From Hydra vulgaris (taxonomy: Eukaryota > Cnidaria > Hydrozoa > Anthoathecata > Hydridae): 64,000 nucleotides of DNA. Below, piece after piece: positions 1 to 11,508 of the stretch (positions are counted from its first letter, which is position 1; every line of letters begins with the position of its first letter). The stretch lies in NCBI RefSeq assembly GCF_038396675.1, contig NC_088924.1, forward strand, positions 22,582,001-22,646,000. The letters run 5' to 3'. Under the pieces are notes generated by a model. It did not search any database and was not told the DNA's origin. It was given only the letters and a program-made list of their open reading frames with translations. A program made the position numbers and the translations under genes.

Positions 1-870
1 TTAAAAAAAAAATGCAAGTTAACCTTCTTTACTAAAAGATGAATCGTTTACAAATGATGAAGAGGGAGAGCAGATAGTAGATTTAGTAGATGAAATATTT
101 AGTCGGAGCCCATTTTGAATTTCTATGCACAAATAATTCATTATAAACATGGTAATATCAATTATTTTTAAAAACAAAAATATGGCATAATATAACATTT
201 CCTTTTGAAAAATATTATGTTACTTAACTTTGATGGATCATTAATGATGCATAAATTTATTTTTAAATATGCAAAAATCTAACCGGATTGCAACTGAGGA
301 TGAGGAGGAGTAGGAAACAGACAAATTTTTTCCACTTTTTGATTTTGCACTATCTGAATCTGAACCATATGTTTCATTCCATGAAATTGGTAATGACCTA
401 AATTGATTTTTAATCTTTTTTATTTAAGACACTATTGTTGTGTTATGTTGTTAATAATTTGGTAGGTATGCAGAAATCACATTTTAAGGAACCGATAAAT
501 GTGCTAAAATGTTATTCCACGTTTTTCAATGTTTTGGACAGTAATGATGTACCGACTATTGTTGAATTATTTTTTAGAGTTTCATTTTAACATAGATATT
601 TTTTAAAGCTAGTATGAACAAACTTTAATAATATGTTTGCATTAGATAATATAATAAACTTTATAAGTGGATTTATTGGTGCTATATAGTCCCCAAACTA
701 AGCAGAAATGTATTGTTATTTTTTATACTTAAAGAATTTATAAGTTTATGCATTTCCTATGCACAAACTTACTAAATTTTTAATTAAAAAGAAAGGAATT
801 AAAACTTTTTCTAATAATTTATAACTTATATATAATAATCAAAAAATTTCAAGCAGCACACCTAAAGTTA

Positions 871-1023
871 TGGTGTTCCTTCCATCTATTGACAAAATAA
901 AACTTTATTTTATATCAACAATAGATGGAATGAACACCATCACATAGCATATAATATGCTATGTACGTTATGTGACATGCTATGTAACAATATGCTGCAT
1001 ATTGTTACATAGCATGTCACATA
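871..1023. repeat. Two adjacent hairpins in the accessory-gene intron/3' side
   Basis: The first hairpin spans 871-939, with arms TGGTGTTCCTTCCATCTATTG and its near-complement separated by about 27 nt. The second, 969-1023, is a perfect palindrome with 26-bp arms and a 3-nt loop. A further short CATAGCATATAATATGCTATG palindrome lies between them. They look like foldback MITE remnants. Confidence 0.7.
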
Positions 1024-1203
1024 AAATTTTTAACACCACTTTAACAATTAACTGAAATAATAAAACAAGTTGAAGTATGAATAAAAAAGCTACCTTTTGA
1101 CTTTTCTTTTTTTTTGTGTTAACTTCTGATTCTGTTGCAAGTTTTGAGCAGTTCTCTGCAATTTCCAACTTAGAACTAGCAATATCATATGTGCCTTTAA
1201 GAT

Positions 1204-1290
1204 AATAACTAAAATTAAGTTTTTTTTGAATTAATTAGGACATTCAGATAACTAAAATCAAGTTTTTTTTGAATTAATTAGGACATTCAG
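1204..1290. repeat. Tandem duplication, 43-44 bp unit, two copies
   Basis: The segment containing AAGTTTTTTTTGAATTAATT and ending in GGACATTCAG occurs twice back to back, with a single T/C difference. It lies in the intron between the first two accessory-gene exons, so it does not affect coding. Confidence 0.85.
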
Positions 1291-1662
1291 AACCATTAAA
1301 TGCATGTAAAATAAGCTTACTGTAAGATTGCAGCACTGTAACAAAAAAACCGTTTCCAACTAGGTTTACGAGGTTCTGCAGATTGTATAGCTTTATTTAT
1401 TTTAAGGTTAGCAGTATACAATGTCCAAAAACAAATGCATTTTTCGTCATTATATTGCAGCCAGTTAATAGGAACAACAGATAATTCATTGGTTTCATAA
1501 AGTATAACAGCTGCAAACATTCTTACTCAAACAATTATTAACTAAAAACAATGTAATCATTATTATGACATTTGCATCAGTTCAAATTGATAACATAACA
1601 ACAGAATAAACCAAAAAAGCAGAATTATAATAGATAAAATTCAAACTTTTTTTAAACAAAGA

Positions 1663-1813
<151 letters not shown>

Positions 1814-1829
1814 TTATTTTTATTATATA

Positions 1830-1881
1830 AATAATAAAAAGCTTATATTTTTAAAAGCTAGGCTATACATATGCTGTTGAA

Positions 1882-1967
<86 letters not shown>

Positions 1968-2020
1968 TTCAACAGCATATGTATAGCCTAGCTTTTAAAA
2001 ATATAAGCTTTTTATTATTT
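1830..2020. repeat. Long palindrome with (TA)n core
   Basis: Arms of about 60 bp are inverted copies of each other: the left arm starts AATAATAAAAAGCTTATATT and the right arm ends in its exact complement. They are separated by roughly 80 bp of TA. The whole structure can extrude as a cruciform. It lies just upstream of the decayed transposase coding region. Confidence 0.9.
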
Positions 2021-2120
2021 GAAATTTAGTTTTCATATAATAAAAACATATTGCTTATCATTTTGTTAATATACAATTTCTCTATATTCAGGAATCAAAA
2101 GTCCTTTATTAGTTTCAACA

Positions 2121-3520
2121 AAGTCTTTTTTGATACCTAAAGAAAAATCATATTGGAAAAGGCGTCGTGATGTTAAGAAAATTGTTGAAATGTATCTCAA
2201 AGAAGACTTTAATAATAGTCAAAATGTTATTTTAGATATATATACTATAGGTAGGGATGATTTACATTTTGATCCGGTTTATATGGAAGAGTTTGTAAAA
2301 TCAGACAACTTGATTATTGACGAAACAAATATATACAGGTCAGAAGATGATATTATTTCTTCAGAATTTAAATCTTCTGATGATGATGTATCAGATGAAC
2401 AATTAATTCCACTTTTGAAAGAATGGGCAATAAGTTGTAACATACCAGTGACCTATTTTTCACAATTGTTAAAACTTCTTCATCCATTGCACAAATTCTT
2501 GCCTCTTGATGCCCGCACTATATTGAAAACTCCACCACAAATAAATATAAATCATTTAGAAGTTGGTAGTTTAGATTGCCATGTTGGGTTCAAAAATAAC
2601 TCAGTTAAAATGTTTCAGCTCGAGCTTTTTTAAAATGCATAAAAATGCACTCAGGTTATAACTCATGTGAGCGCTGCATCCAGAAAGGTGAATGGGTTGA
2701 CGGAAAAGTCATATTACCAGAAATTAATGCACCATTGCGTACGGATTTATATTTTGACAAAATGTTTGATCCTTCACATCAACATGCTGCTAGTCCACTA
2801 AAAGAGCTTAATTTTGGATTAGTTAGCTGATTTAATCTTGACTACATGCACCTTGCGTGTCTTGGAGTGATGCGCTGGCTTTTAACTATGTGGAAAAAAG
2901 GCCCTTTAAAAAGTAGACTTTTTGCAAAGCTGATCACTCAACTCTCTGAGCGTTTATGAAATTTTCAATTTATGATACCAAAAGAATTTAGTCGCAAGCC
3001 GCAATCTCTACAGGAGTTGGATCATTGGAAGGCCACTGAATTTCGACAGTTTTTGTTGTTACTGGATCAGTTGTGCCTAAAGGAATTTTAAATGATACTA
3101 TGTATCAACATTTCTTATTATTATCTACAGCAATGTATTGTTGCTTAAGTATAAGTTATTGTTATCACTATGCCAAGTATTCTCGTAAACTTCTTACGCA
3201 GTTTGCGGAACTTGCTCTTTCATTGTATGGACAAGACATTTTAGTTTACAATGTTCGTAATTTAATCCACATTGTTGATGATGTTTTATTATTTGGAGCA
3301 TTAGATTCAGTGAGCACATTTCCTTTTGAAAACTACCTCGGAAAGTTAAAGAAATTAATCCATCATTTAAATTTACACAAACAGCAAATCATATGTTGGT
3401 TGTTGAACATTAGCATTTATTACCGACTATGGCTAATAAAAGTAAGATAGAGTTAAAATATGTCCATGAAGAGGGGCGCATTCCTTTTGAATTTATCAAT
3501 GCTGATTGTATTCAAAATAA
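2121..3520 (+). pseudogene. EnSpm/CACTA-like transposase, decayed copy 1
   Basis: Recognised by similarity in domain order to the copy at 9070-11117. It has an N-terminal WKRRRDVKKIVEMYL region, an acidic stretch, and then WAISCNIPVTYFSQLLKLLH followed by a D-A-R-T-I-L-K-T-P motif. Next come a C-x2-C zinc-like segment (GYNSCERC, 2650 on), the block FNLDYMHLACLGVMRWLL (2831 on), HWKATEFRQFLLL (3026 on), and the C-terminal block VYNVRNLIHIVDDVLLFGAL with FPFENYLGKLKKL. The reading is broken by a stop before FNLDYMHL, a stop near 2957, and a frameshift around 3070; the end runs into a (TA)n array. It is non-functional. No terminal inverted repeats were found for this copy. Confidence 0.75.
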
Positions 3521-3571
3521 AAAATTGCAGTTTGACAACAATTTTATTCTCATTATTTTTGCTCAAAAATG

Positions 3572-3574
3572 GTG

Positions 3575-3670
<96 letters not shown>

Positions 3671-3703
3671 ATTTTTATATATATAATCGGTTATATATAT
3701 ATA

Positions 3704-3758
<55 letters not shown>

Positions 3759-3836
3759 ATTGATTTATAACTTCAGTTATATAGTTATAACAGTATATAT
3801 ACAACTGTAGTTATATAGTTATAACAGTATATATGT
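3572..3836. repeat. (TA)n array plus two 36-bp tandem repeats
   Basis: Interrupted TA arrays fill 3572-3756. They are followed by two copies (about 3766-3836) of a unit containing AGTTATATAGTTATAACAGT. The array truncates the transposase remnant upstream. Confidence 0.9.
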
Positions 3837-3974
3837 AATAACTATAGATACTACCTAATATAAATTATAAAAAGAAATAAAAAATTACTATTGATTATTA
3901 AAAAAAATGGCGGTAACAATGATAGTTATAATTATTACTACCACTGTTTTTTTTTCAGAATTTTTTAAGGAAGA

Positions 3975-4265
3975 ATGATTGCATTTGTTACCTTAAATAA
4001 CTACAAATGCAACGCAGTTGCGCCAACTAACGCATTTTGCGGAAAGCCCAACAGCGAATCTAACACAGTTGCGCTAACTAACGCAAAATATGATCGGCCC
4101 AACAGCATATTTAACGCAGTTACCCCAACTGACGCAAAATATGGTTTGCTCATCAGCAAATTGAATGCAGTTGTGCCAACTAAAGCAAAATGCGGTCGGC
4201 CCAACAGCAAATCACACGGGGTTGCGCAAACTACCGCAAAACAACGTTGGCCCAACAATACAGTC
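3975..4265. repeat. 51-bp minisatellite, about five units, open in frame
   Basis: The unit anchor AACGCAGTTGCGCCAACT recurs at 4011, 4062, 4113, 4164 and about 4215, a regular 51-bp period with substitutions between units. Because 51 is divisible by three, the array is open on the plus strand (a 17-residue repeat around NAVAPTNAKYGRPNS) and on the minus strand. It is clearly more GC-rich than its surroundings. No known protein motif is recognised, so treat it as a minisatellite unless expression shows otherwise. Confidence 0.85.
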
Positions 4266-4410
4266 TGCTTGGGTAGTCTATACTTAGGCTATTTAGAACT
4301 TTTTCAGTTTAGTTTAGTTAAAATGTATGATTAAGGAATGATCTAAAACATGTTTTATTGAAAAATATATTTTAATATTACATATATTTACATTTAATTG
4401 AATTAAATCT

Positions 4411-5570
4411 ACACAAATTTCTTTTCTTTTCCATCACCTTTTTGAAATGGAGACTATTTTAGAAAGTCAAACGATATTCAATTAACCAAGGTTTTTTATG
4501 TTCCATTGAATACAATAAAAGAAGCTGTAAATAAAAAAAATATATTAAAAAAAATCAAATGACAGATTTGAAAAAAATATATTGAATGGAAAATTGTCAA
4601 AACTTATAAAGATAAATCTTTTACAACGCCATATAAATTGGTGTTCTTAAATATATTTTTCCACCTTTGCCCTTCTTATTCATGGAGGACATAAAATTTT
4701 TCGAAAATATTTTAAATTTTTAAAAGATAATTTAACTGTTAGACGGGGCCGTCTCGAAGTGGTCTTTCATTGGCGTGTTGTATGTATTTTTTGATAACTA
4801 GAGACACACACACACAAAAAAAAAGGTCCTCAATATTTGCAATTTACAAACTATAGTTCAAAACTTGCTAAATGTGCCAACTCAAATTCTTATATGACAG
4901 CTTTGAAGGGAGGGGACACCCCTAAGCCCCCCGTTTGGGACGGCCCTGCTGTTTGGTTGATTAGTAATAATTTTTTCAAATATTTAATTTAAATGAAATA
5001 ACCTTTTTTCAAAATAAGTTAATAATCAAAATATTAAACTTTTCTAACATTAAAAAGTAATTACCGGGGTGCCACATAAAATTTTCTTTAGAAAAATAGG
5101 ATTTTAGAGGAGATTTTGCATCTAATTTAGAGGATTTTTTTCGTTGTTGTTTAGATTTAACGTCCATGTTTTTACACTTATTGGGCTTGGACAGGGGTCA
5201 ATAATGTCATTTTTTATGTTAAATAGCATGCATTTGCTTAAGCAATTTTTTGCAACCTCTTGCACTCTCAGGCGTTAACCAGTTTTGCAGACCAAGAATG
5301 GGTATTTTGAACATTACACTTCCATCAAGAAATAAAAAAGCGGAGATAAAGAACAGCTTTGACCAAATTTTAAACTTTTTAGAGGACAATAGAGGATTTT
5401 AAACGTGGTTTTTGAAAAAAGAGGACTTCAGAGGAATTTAGAGTAGCTAAGGTCATTCTGATTATAAATGTGGTAAAAGCCCTTAACTGTTTTTGATTAC
5501 CTTAGCATCATTTTGTGTATTCCATCTTTTGAAAACGTTCCACCAACTAATTGTAATTGATTTATCTTTA
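4411..5570 (-). pseudogene. C-terminal exons of a DUF4806-type accessory gene, copy A
   Basis: On the minus strand an exon near 5570-5500 encodes LQLVGGTFSKDGIHKMMLR, which fits the G-G-x-x-x-x-x-A-x-x-x-I-M core seen in exon 5 of the gene at 11509. An exon near 4700-4620 encodes a MNKKGKGGK stretch followed by a frameshifted K-N-T-N-L-Y-G-V. The final exon near 4530-4411, after a TTTATTTACAG acceptor, ends with FDFLK and a KGDGKEKK tail. The order and spacing match copy B at 7190. It has several stops and a one-base deletion, and a hAT-like MITE (4744-4948) sits in its intron. The family assignment is inferred from the shared exon pattern. Confidence 0.5.
4744..4948. mobile_element. hAT-type MITE, 205 bp
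   Basis: The ends form imperfect inverted repeats: CGGGGCCGTCTCGAAG on the left and the complement of CAGGGCCGTCCCAAACG on the right. The flanking 8-mers CTGTTAGA and CTGTTTGG agree at six of eight positions, as expected for an aged hAT target duplication. There is no coding capacity. Confidence 0.65.
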
Positions 5571-5668
5571 AAAAACATGAAGTAATTCTGAAATTATGTT
5601 TGTGGAAATATATTATATTGTGGAAAAAACCACACAAGTGGAAACCTGGATGCAAAATTAAAAAAAAA

Positions 5669-5670
<2 letters not shown>

Positions 5671-5754
<84 letters not shown>
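5671..5754. repeat. (TA)n microsatellite
   Basis: Uninterrupted TA array of about 84 bp within accessory-gene copy A. Confidence 0.97.
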
Positions 5755-5758
<4 letters not shown>

Positions 5759-5859
5759 TTACCTATGGATTTGATTAATGAACAACTGGAGGTCAGGTGT
5801 ATTGACACTTCATCTAAATCTTTTATAACAGAATCTGTTAAATACAATTACTAATTTAT

Positions 5860-7140
5860 AGTATAAATTATAAAAAATTTTTATTTTTAGGCATAAAAAT
5901 TGAAATTTATATAATCCAAGCACATAAAAGTAATACCTACTTGGGAAATAAAATTAATACTTAGGAAATAAAAGTAATACCTACTTTGGAAATAATTAGG
6001 AAATTCTCTTTGTTTATGTTTTCTTTTTCGTATTATCACATTTTTCTTTTGTAGTTGTAAATTCAAATTTTTACAATCCTGTTTGCTTTCTGTGGATCTA
6101 AAATAGTTATATGAATAGTTATATACTTTGTATCAACAAAATAACTCTTCTTTCCACATTATTTGAAAAATATTAATTGTAATATGTAGATGTAATATCT
6201 GAAGAAAATTTAGTTTTAATTGGTGGAAACTTAAGCCAATTCTTCTCGGCATTTTAGCGCAGTCAATGCTTTGGTACTTAGAGGTCAATAAACAGTTTTA
6301 TCACTAATCCAATTAGATGGAATTACGCCTTCTTCTTGCAAATCTTCATTTCAAACAGCTCCTTTCCACATATTTGATTTTGAAAATATTATATGGTTAT
6401 ATGAATAATAAAATGAAGAAACCATAATATAAGTGTACTAACAGGCTTAATTGAACTAGCTAAATTTCGACATTTCATAACCATGATACTTGCTAAACAA
6501 TAATATTAGTAGACATTATTAGCAAAGATAAGATTTTCTTTATTTTATCAAATTTATTGTATTTTAAATTCATTTTTATTAATATATTTATTATTCTATT
6601 ATTCCGCAGAGTTCTGAATATAATATGTTCAACATAGCTCAAGGCATCAAAGGAAAATCATGAAAGAATCGCAGGTTGCTAAAACATAAGTACCTACATA
6701 AGAGTAATACGGAATATTGAACAAAAATAGATAATATTCATTATTAATATAAAATATAATTGTGTAATATAAGGTATATTAAAAAATATCACACAACAAT
6801 ATCTAAGTTCAATTGATAATATAAATGCAACAAAAATTAAAAAAGAAAACATCTCAACAAATAATATATTATCATTCAAACAATTTTAAAGATAAAAAAA
6901 TTACTCGTAAATTATTTTTTACTTATCTTAATCTAATTAACATTAATATTAATACCAATTTTTAACACCACATCATAAGTATTTGTGTTTTTATTAAAAA
7001 TAAAAATATTATATTAGTTACTTTTTTGGCTTTTCTTATTTTACTTAAAACATCAACTTAATCTAAGGTTTTGTTTCATTAATTTTTTTTTTTTTTGGTA
7101 ATGTTGAATTAACACTGAAAACAAAATATTATTAGACAAC
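5860..7140. other. AT-rich stretch without recognisable features
   Basis: No credible coding segment, RNA gene or element end was seen here. Short ORFs are AT-rich noise. Confidence 0.6.
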
Positions 7141-7189
7141 AAGAAAATATTTCTTTATTGAAATATATGTAAATATTTATAACAATGAA

Positions 7190-8100
7190 TCTAATTTCTT
7201 TTCTTTTCCGCCACCTTTTCAAATAGGAGCATATTTTAAGAAGTCAGACAAAATGGCATTAATTAAAGTTTCAGTCTCTCCATCGTATTTAATAGAAGAA
7301 GCTGTAAATAAAAATGAAAAAGTTCTACATATCTTATAAAGGCATACCTTCCTCAACACCATATAAATTAGTGCTCTTAAAGCATATTTTTCCACCTTTC
7401 CCCTTCAAATTCATAGAGGCCATAAAACTGTTAGAAAATATTCTAAATTTTAATAGACAAGAGAAATATTATTAATAATGTGAGAACTAATATTAACTAT
7501 TTTTTCAAATATTTAAATTGAACTCATTATCAAACAAATTGTTTCTAAATAAATTAATTCTTAAAATTCATCAACAATTAAAAATTATTTTGATTACTTC
7601 AGCATTAATTTGTGAATTCTGTCTTTTAAAGATAATTACACCAATTAACTGTAATCAATTCAGCTAAAAAAAAAAAAAAACACGTAAAGCAAATATTGTT
7701 TTTAATTTTAATTATCTGTACACAAATAATCATATATTTTTAAGTAACTGATAAAAATGACATTTCTTTAAAATCACTTAATTTGTTTTGCTAAAATTTA
7801 TTAATAACTTTAGTCCTGCTTTAAAGCAATACAAAAATAATATTTTTTCTTATATTGTCCTGGTCATGACATTAAATTGATCCTGTATTAGAACAGACAT
7901 TTAAAAAGTTTAAGACTTTTCTTGGAGAAGGATAGCTTCGATTTAAAACTCTCAATTTCATCGTAGGAGGAGCTTGTAAACCTGGTCTGGTAGTCTTCTG
8001 GTAATTTAACAAGAAAAAAATAATTATTCCTGATCTGAATAACAAGTTAACACCAGGAATGACATCTGATGGTAAAAAAGGCCTAACCTTGCCCATAACG
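7190..8100 (-). pseudogene. C-terminal exons of a DUF4806-type accessory gene, copy B
   Basis: On the minus strand an exon near 7660-7590 resembles the LQL-G-G exon of copy A but is frameshifted. A second exon (about 7425-7350) reads ASMNLKGKGGKICFKSTNLY and then GVEE, ending at a GTATGC donor. The final exon (about 7310-7190), after TTTATTTACAG, reads ASSIKYDGETETLINAILSD, then FLKYAPI, a stop, and KGGGKEKK. The splice joins in phase 1 directly after the ST-x-L-x-x-V block, exactly where the intact-looking homologue at 11509 has its last intron. An additional possible upstream exon lies at 8096-7872. At the nucleotide level, 7145-7475 is a diverged direct repeat of 4356-4735. It is probably non-functional. 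Confidence 0.55.
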
Positions 8101-9069
8101 TATTAATATCATGTTAATGAAAATGAAACTATGGACATAAAACATGAATTGCCTTTAAAACATTGAAATTATACTACCAAATAAGAAGCCATTGTTCAAA
8201 TACATACAGTTTTATGTTGTTTTTTTTATGTTTTGACATAAAGCTGTAGACATAAAGTTAAAAAAAGTTCTAAAACTAAAGGATATAACTATTTAATAAA
8301 ACACTAATTAAAACTCATCCATGATGAATATGTTTTTTTTAATCTATAATACCTTTTCCACTTCATCAAATTCAGCTACTGACGAAATAAACCTTATTTG
8401 GCTTATAAATTCACTATTATAAGCAGGCTTGGTTACTGTGTTTTGGCTTCGTAACTTATTTCTTATATCAGTAAGTAAATATAACTCTTTTGAAACTCTA
8501 TAAATTAAAACGGTTTCTCAAAACAACTTCTGTTGAATATTTTTACAAACTTAATAAATTTAAATAAAAATTCACTAAAAAATAAATAAAAACATACTGC
8601 CTTCAACCATTGAGAACTTATCAACGTTATCTAATCTTGGTACTTTGCTTCCTTTATTTTATCCTCATTGTATATTAAATGCTCCTTTAACTGTACATCC
8701 TTCACAAGCATTGTATCCGTTATGATTAATTGTACTTTTAATAAATTGCTTTTGCAGTCGCATATCATTCCCAGCCAACAAGCCAACATGGGCCACATCT
8801 AATTTTTACCTGGGCTACGTGGGCTGATCTGGGCCAGGGTTAGCAATATAGGTTCGACATGGGTCTTATGTGGGACGCCCATCAATCCGGCCACTGCGAA
8901 GCGGCCAGCCCATCTTAAGTATGATCGGCCATGAAATATTTTTTATCAGTGAAAATTAGGCAAGTAACTTCTATAGCGGATTTTTTCCTAAATTTGTCTT
9001 AATTTCTTGTATTTGATTTGAAATAAACTACTGTAGAACTGTCTAATAAAGTAGATAGCGAGCGAAGTC

Positions 9070-11117
9070 GACGATGTCACATCCGTTCTAGGGTAGATGA
9101 GCATTTTCGCATTGCAGCTGAGAAATCTTTTGATGTTGCTCTAGCTGAGGACTATTTAACTTTAGAGATAAATGCTGTTGATGGTTTTGAATATGAGAAT
9201 GGAATTGATATGTAAGGAAATGTTGCTGAATAAGATTATTTGGTACGAAATTTAATGGAAGTTGAAGAAATTGATCTTTGTGTAGAACACTATGATGTAT
9301 ACTTTGATGATAATGATTTATCAGATGAATTTGAAGAACACTAAGAAGTTGAGCAAGAACCAGATTGTATTGTTCGAGAGCGGTTAGCAGAATGGGCAAC
9401 TCATTACAATATCTCACGTGTAGCCACAAATGCACTTCTGGTTATTTTAAAGCCTCTTCTTTTAGATATCCCATCTGATGCAAAATCATTATTATTTACC
9501 CCAAAAGTAACTGATATAAACTTTTTTGGAGGTGGTCAATACTATCATTTTAGAATATCTCATTCTTTAACTTCAGTTCTTAATGCATCAAAAATATCTT
9601 TAAATGACATACCAGGTATACACTTCGTATAAATATTGATGGTGTACCTTTATTTAGAAATTAAAATTTATGCCTCTGGCCAATCCTAAAAATGTTAAAA
9701 GAAATACCCAGGTTAGGTGTATTTACATTAGGCATATTCTCTGGAAAATCTAAGCCTAATTTTGTAAATGATTATTTACGGGCTTTTGTTGATGATATGC
9801 TAACAGTGGTGAGAACAAGCACTCATTTTCAAGGGCAGTATATAACTGTTGCTCTACCTGATGCTTTCATTTGTAATACACCTGCACGAGCATTTTTGAA
9901 ATGTACCAAGGATCATACAGGGTATTATGGCTGTGAGAGATTTTCAAAAAACGGGAGTACCATAATAATTGTGTCACTTGTCCGGAATTTGATTCCCCTT
10001 TAAGAACTGATGTTCAATTACATGAGCTTATTGATGATGGATATCATAATGACAAGTCACCTTTACATGACACAGGTATTGATCTTGTTAGTCAGTTTGT
10101 TTTAGATTAAATGCATCTTGTGTGTTTAGGTATGGTTAAGAAACTTGTTCACTTTTAGATGCCTGGTAGGGGAACTGAGATGATTTCTGCTACATTTGCA
10201 AATATCATATCAAGTCAACTCAACTCAGTTAGATCCCATGTACCAACAGAGTTTGCACAAAAACCAAGATCACTTTTTGAATTTTGACAATGGAAAGCTA
10301 CTGAATTCCGTCAATTTTTGTTATATACAGGGCCAATAGTATTAAAGAACAGATTGCCTCCTTTGTTATACAAAAATTTCATGATCCTTTCTGTATCAAT
10401 AAGACTTCTTTTAAGTAATGAACCCACTTCTGATGTATGTGATTATGTTGAAAAGCTTCTTAAATCTTTTATTGAAGGGCTTGCTAAATCTTATAGGATC
10501 CAAAATTTAGTTTATAATGCACATAGTCTGACACATATTGTACAAGATGTTCAAAAGTATGGGTCCTTAAACAACATCTAATGTTTTCTTTTTGAGAATT
10601 ACAATGCTCATTTAAAAAATTAGTAAGACGACCTCAAAACCCTGTTGCCCAGATAGTTTGTCGCTGTGCAAAAAAGTAGCAAGTTGTTAAACAACAGGCT
10701 GAGGAGGGAAAAATAGGCGTAAGAAAATTATCTTGTAAGAAATCTCATTTTGATGGACCAATACCTGACACTTACCATAATTGTTACCAGTTTAAGAAGT
10801 ATGGTGGTCATTTTTTGGTTTCTGAATCTAAACAAGATAGTTGTTTTGAAATAAGTGGTACTATCATTGCAGTAAAGAATATCGTTGTTAATCCTTCAAA
10901 CGAAGCTCTGGTTATATATCAGAAATATCGTGGTATGGCATCTTTTTTTGATTACCCACTGAATTCAGCTTTACTTGGAGTTTATGTAGTAGGAGACCTT
11001 GAGGACCAATTACATGTGGCTTCATTTAATTTATTGACTAGAAAACACATGCTAATCCCTGTTGATCAACATTATGTTTCTATACCACTGATAAATAACG
11101 ACTATGGAAAGTATCTT
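9070..11117 (+). pseudogene. EnSpm/CACTA-like transposase, decayed copy 2
   Basis: Recognisable blocks in order: an N-terminal acidic region; WATHYNISRVATNALLVILK with a following D-A-K-S-L-L-F-T-P; G-x-F-T-L-G-I-F-S-G-K-S-K-P (9692 on); FICNTPARAFLKCTKDHTGY and a C-x2 remnant; MHLVCLGMVKKL (10110); QWKATEFRQFLLYTGPIVLK (10287 on); VYNAHSLTHIVQDVQKYGSL (10513 on); and a C-terminal D-S-C-F...G...P-L-N-S-A-L-L-G-V-Y block ending PVDQHYVSIPL (10815-11117). The C-D/N-x-P-A-R-A-F and H-x-G-Y-x-G-C motifs are typical of EnSpm transposases as I know the family. At least six in-frame stops and several frameshifts make it non-functional. The following accessory gene starts about 390 bp downstream on the same strand. 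Confidence 0.8.
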
Positions 11118-11508
11118 TGAATTTTACTTTATATATGGCATATTGAGCCAGCATCAATAATTGTAATTTTTTTATTTTTCATAGAGTCCTTAGTATAGTT
11201 CTTGCTTAAGGTATTTAAATGGCAGTTTTCTGCATCTTTTCTTCTCTACTTTCATGATGTAAGAGGTTACCTTGCCAAAAGCATATTTGCTTTTATTTTG
11301 GATAAGGTTTTGTGAAACAAAACTGGTACAGGTGATTGACCAATCTCACACAAGGCAAGTGTATTACTTCTTGGTCAGTAATGTTTTATGCTTTGGTCTA
11401 CCTGTTCTGTAATTTTGTTAATTTTACAAAATTCCTTTTAATGATTTTATTATTTTCTCATAAATATATTTATGTAAATATCTTTTATTGCTTTATATCT
11501 AGCAAAAT

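Larger units (their letters stand above)
284..1520 (-). pseudogene. N-terminal exons of an EnSpm-associated accessory gene (DUF4806-type family)
   Basis: Read on the minus strand, the gene begins at the ATG at 1520. The first exon (1520-1321) encodes MFAAVILYETNELSVVPINW followed by a W-rich stretch, closely resembling exon 1 of the accessory gene at 11509. It ends at a GTAAGC donor. A second exon (1194-1094), with an AAAG acceptor and GTAGCT donor, encodes a short YDIASSKLEIAEN segment that matches the NYERASEKLQKAE segment of the 11509 gene. A third, less certain exon (397-284) is Ser/Asp-rich (ETYGSDSDSAKS), as in exon 3 of that gene. A run of seven T in exon 1 puts exon 2 out of frame; one fewer T would restore continuity. 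The gene runs off the left edge, so its DUF4806 part is not visible. The role is unknown; such genes accompany EnSpm transposases. Confidence 0.6.

Noticed and set aside
4001-4258. Minus-strand ORF over the 51-bp repeat
   Set aside because: Openness on both strands follows from a 51-bp period; no motif or start context supports a protein.
2130-11120. A single EnSpm element covering both transposase copies
   Set aside because: Homologous blocks occur twice in the same order, so these are two separate copies; only the second has readable ends.
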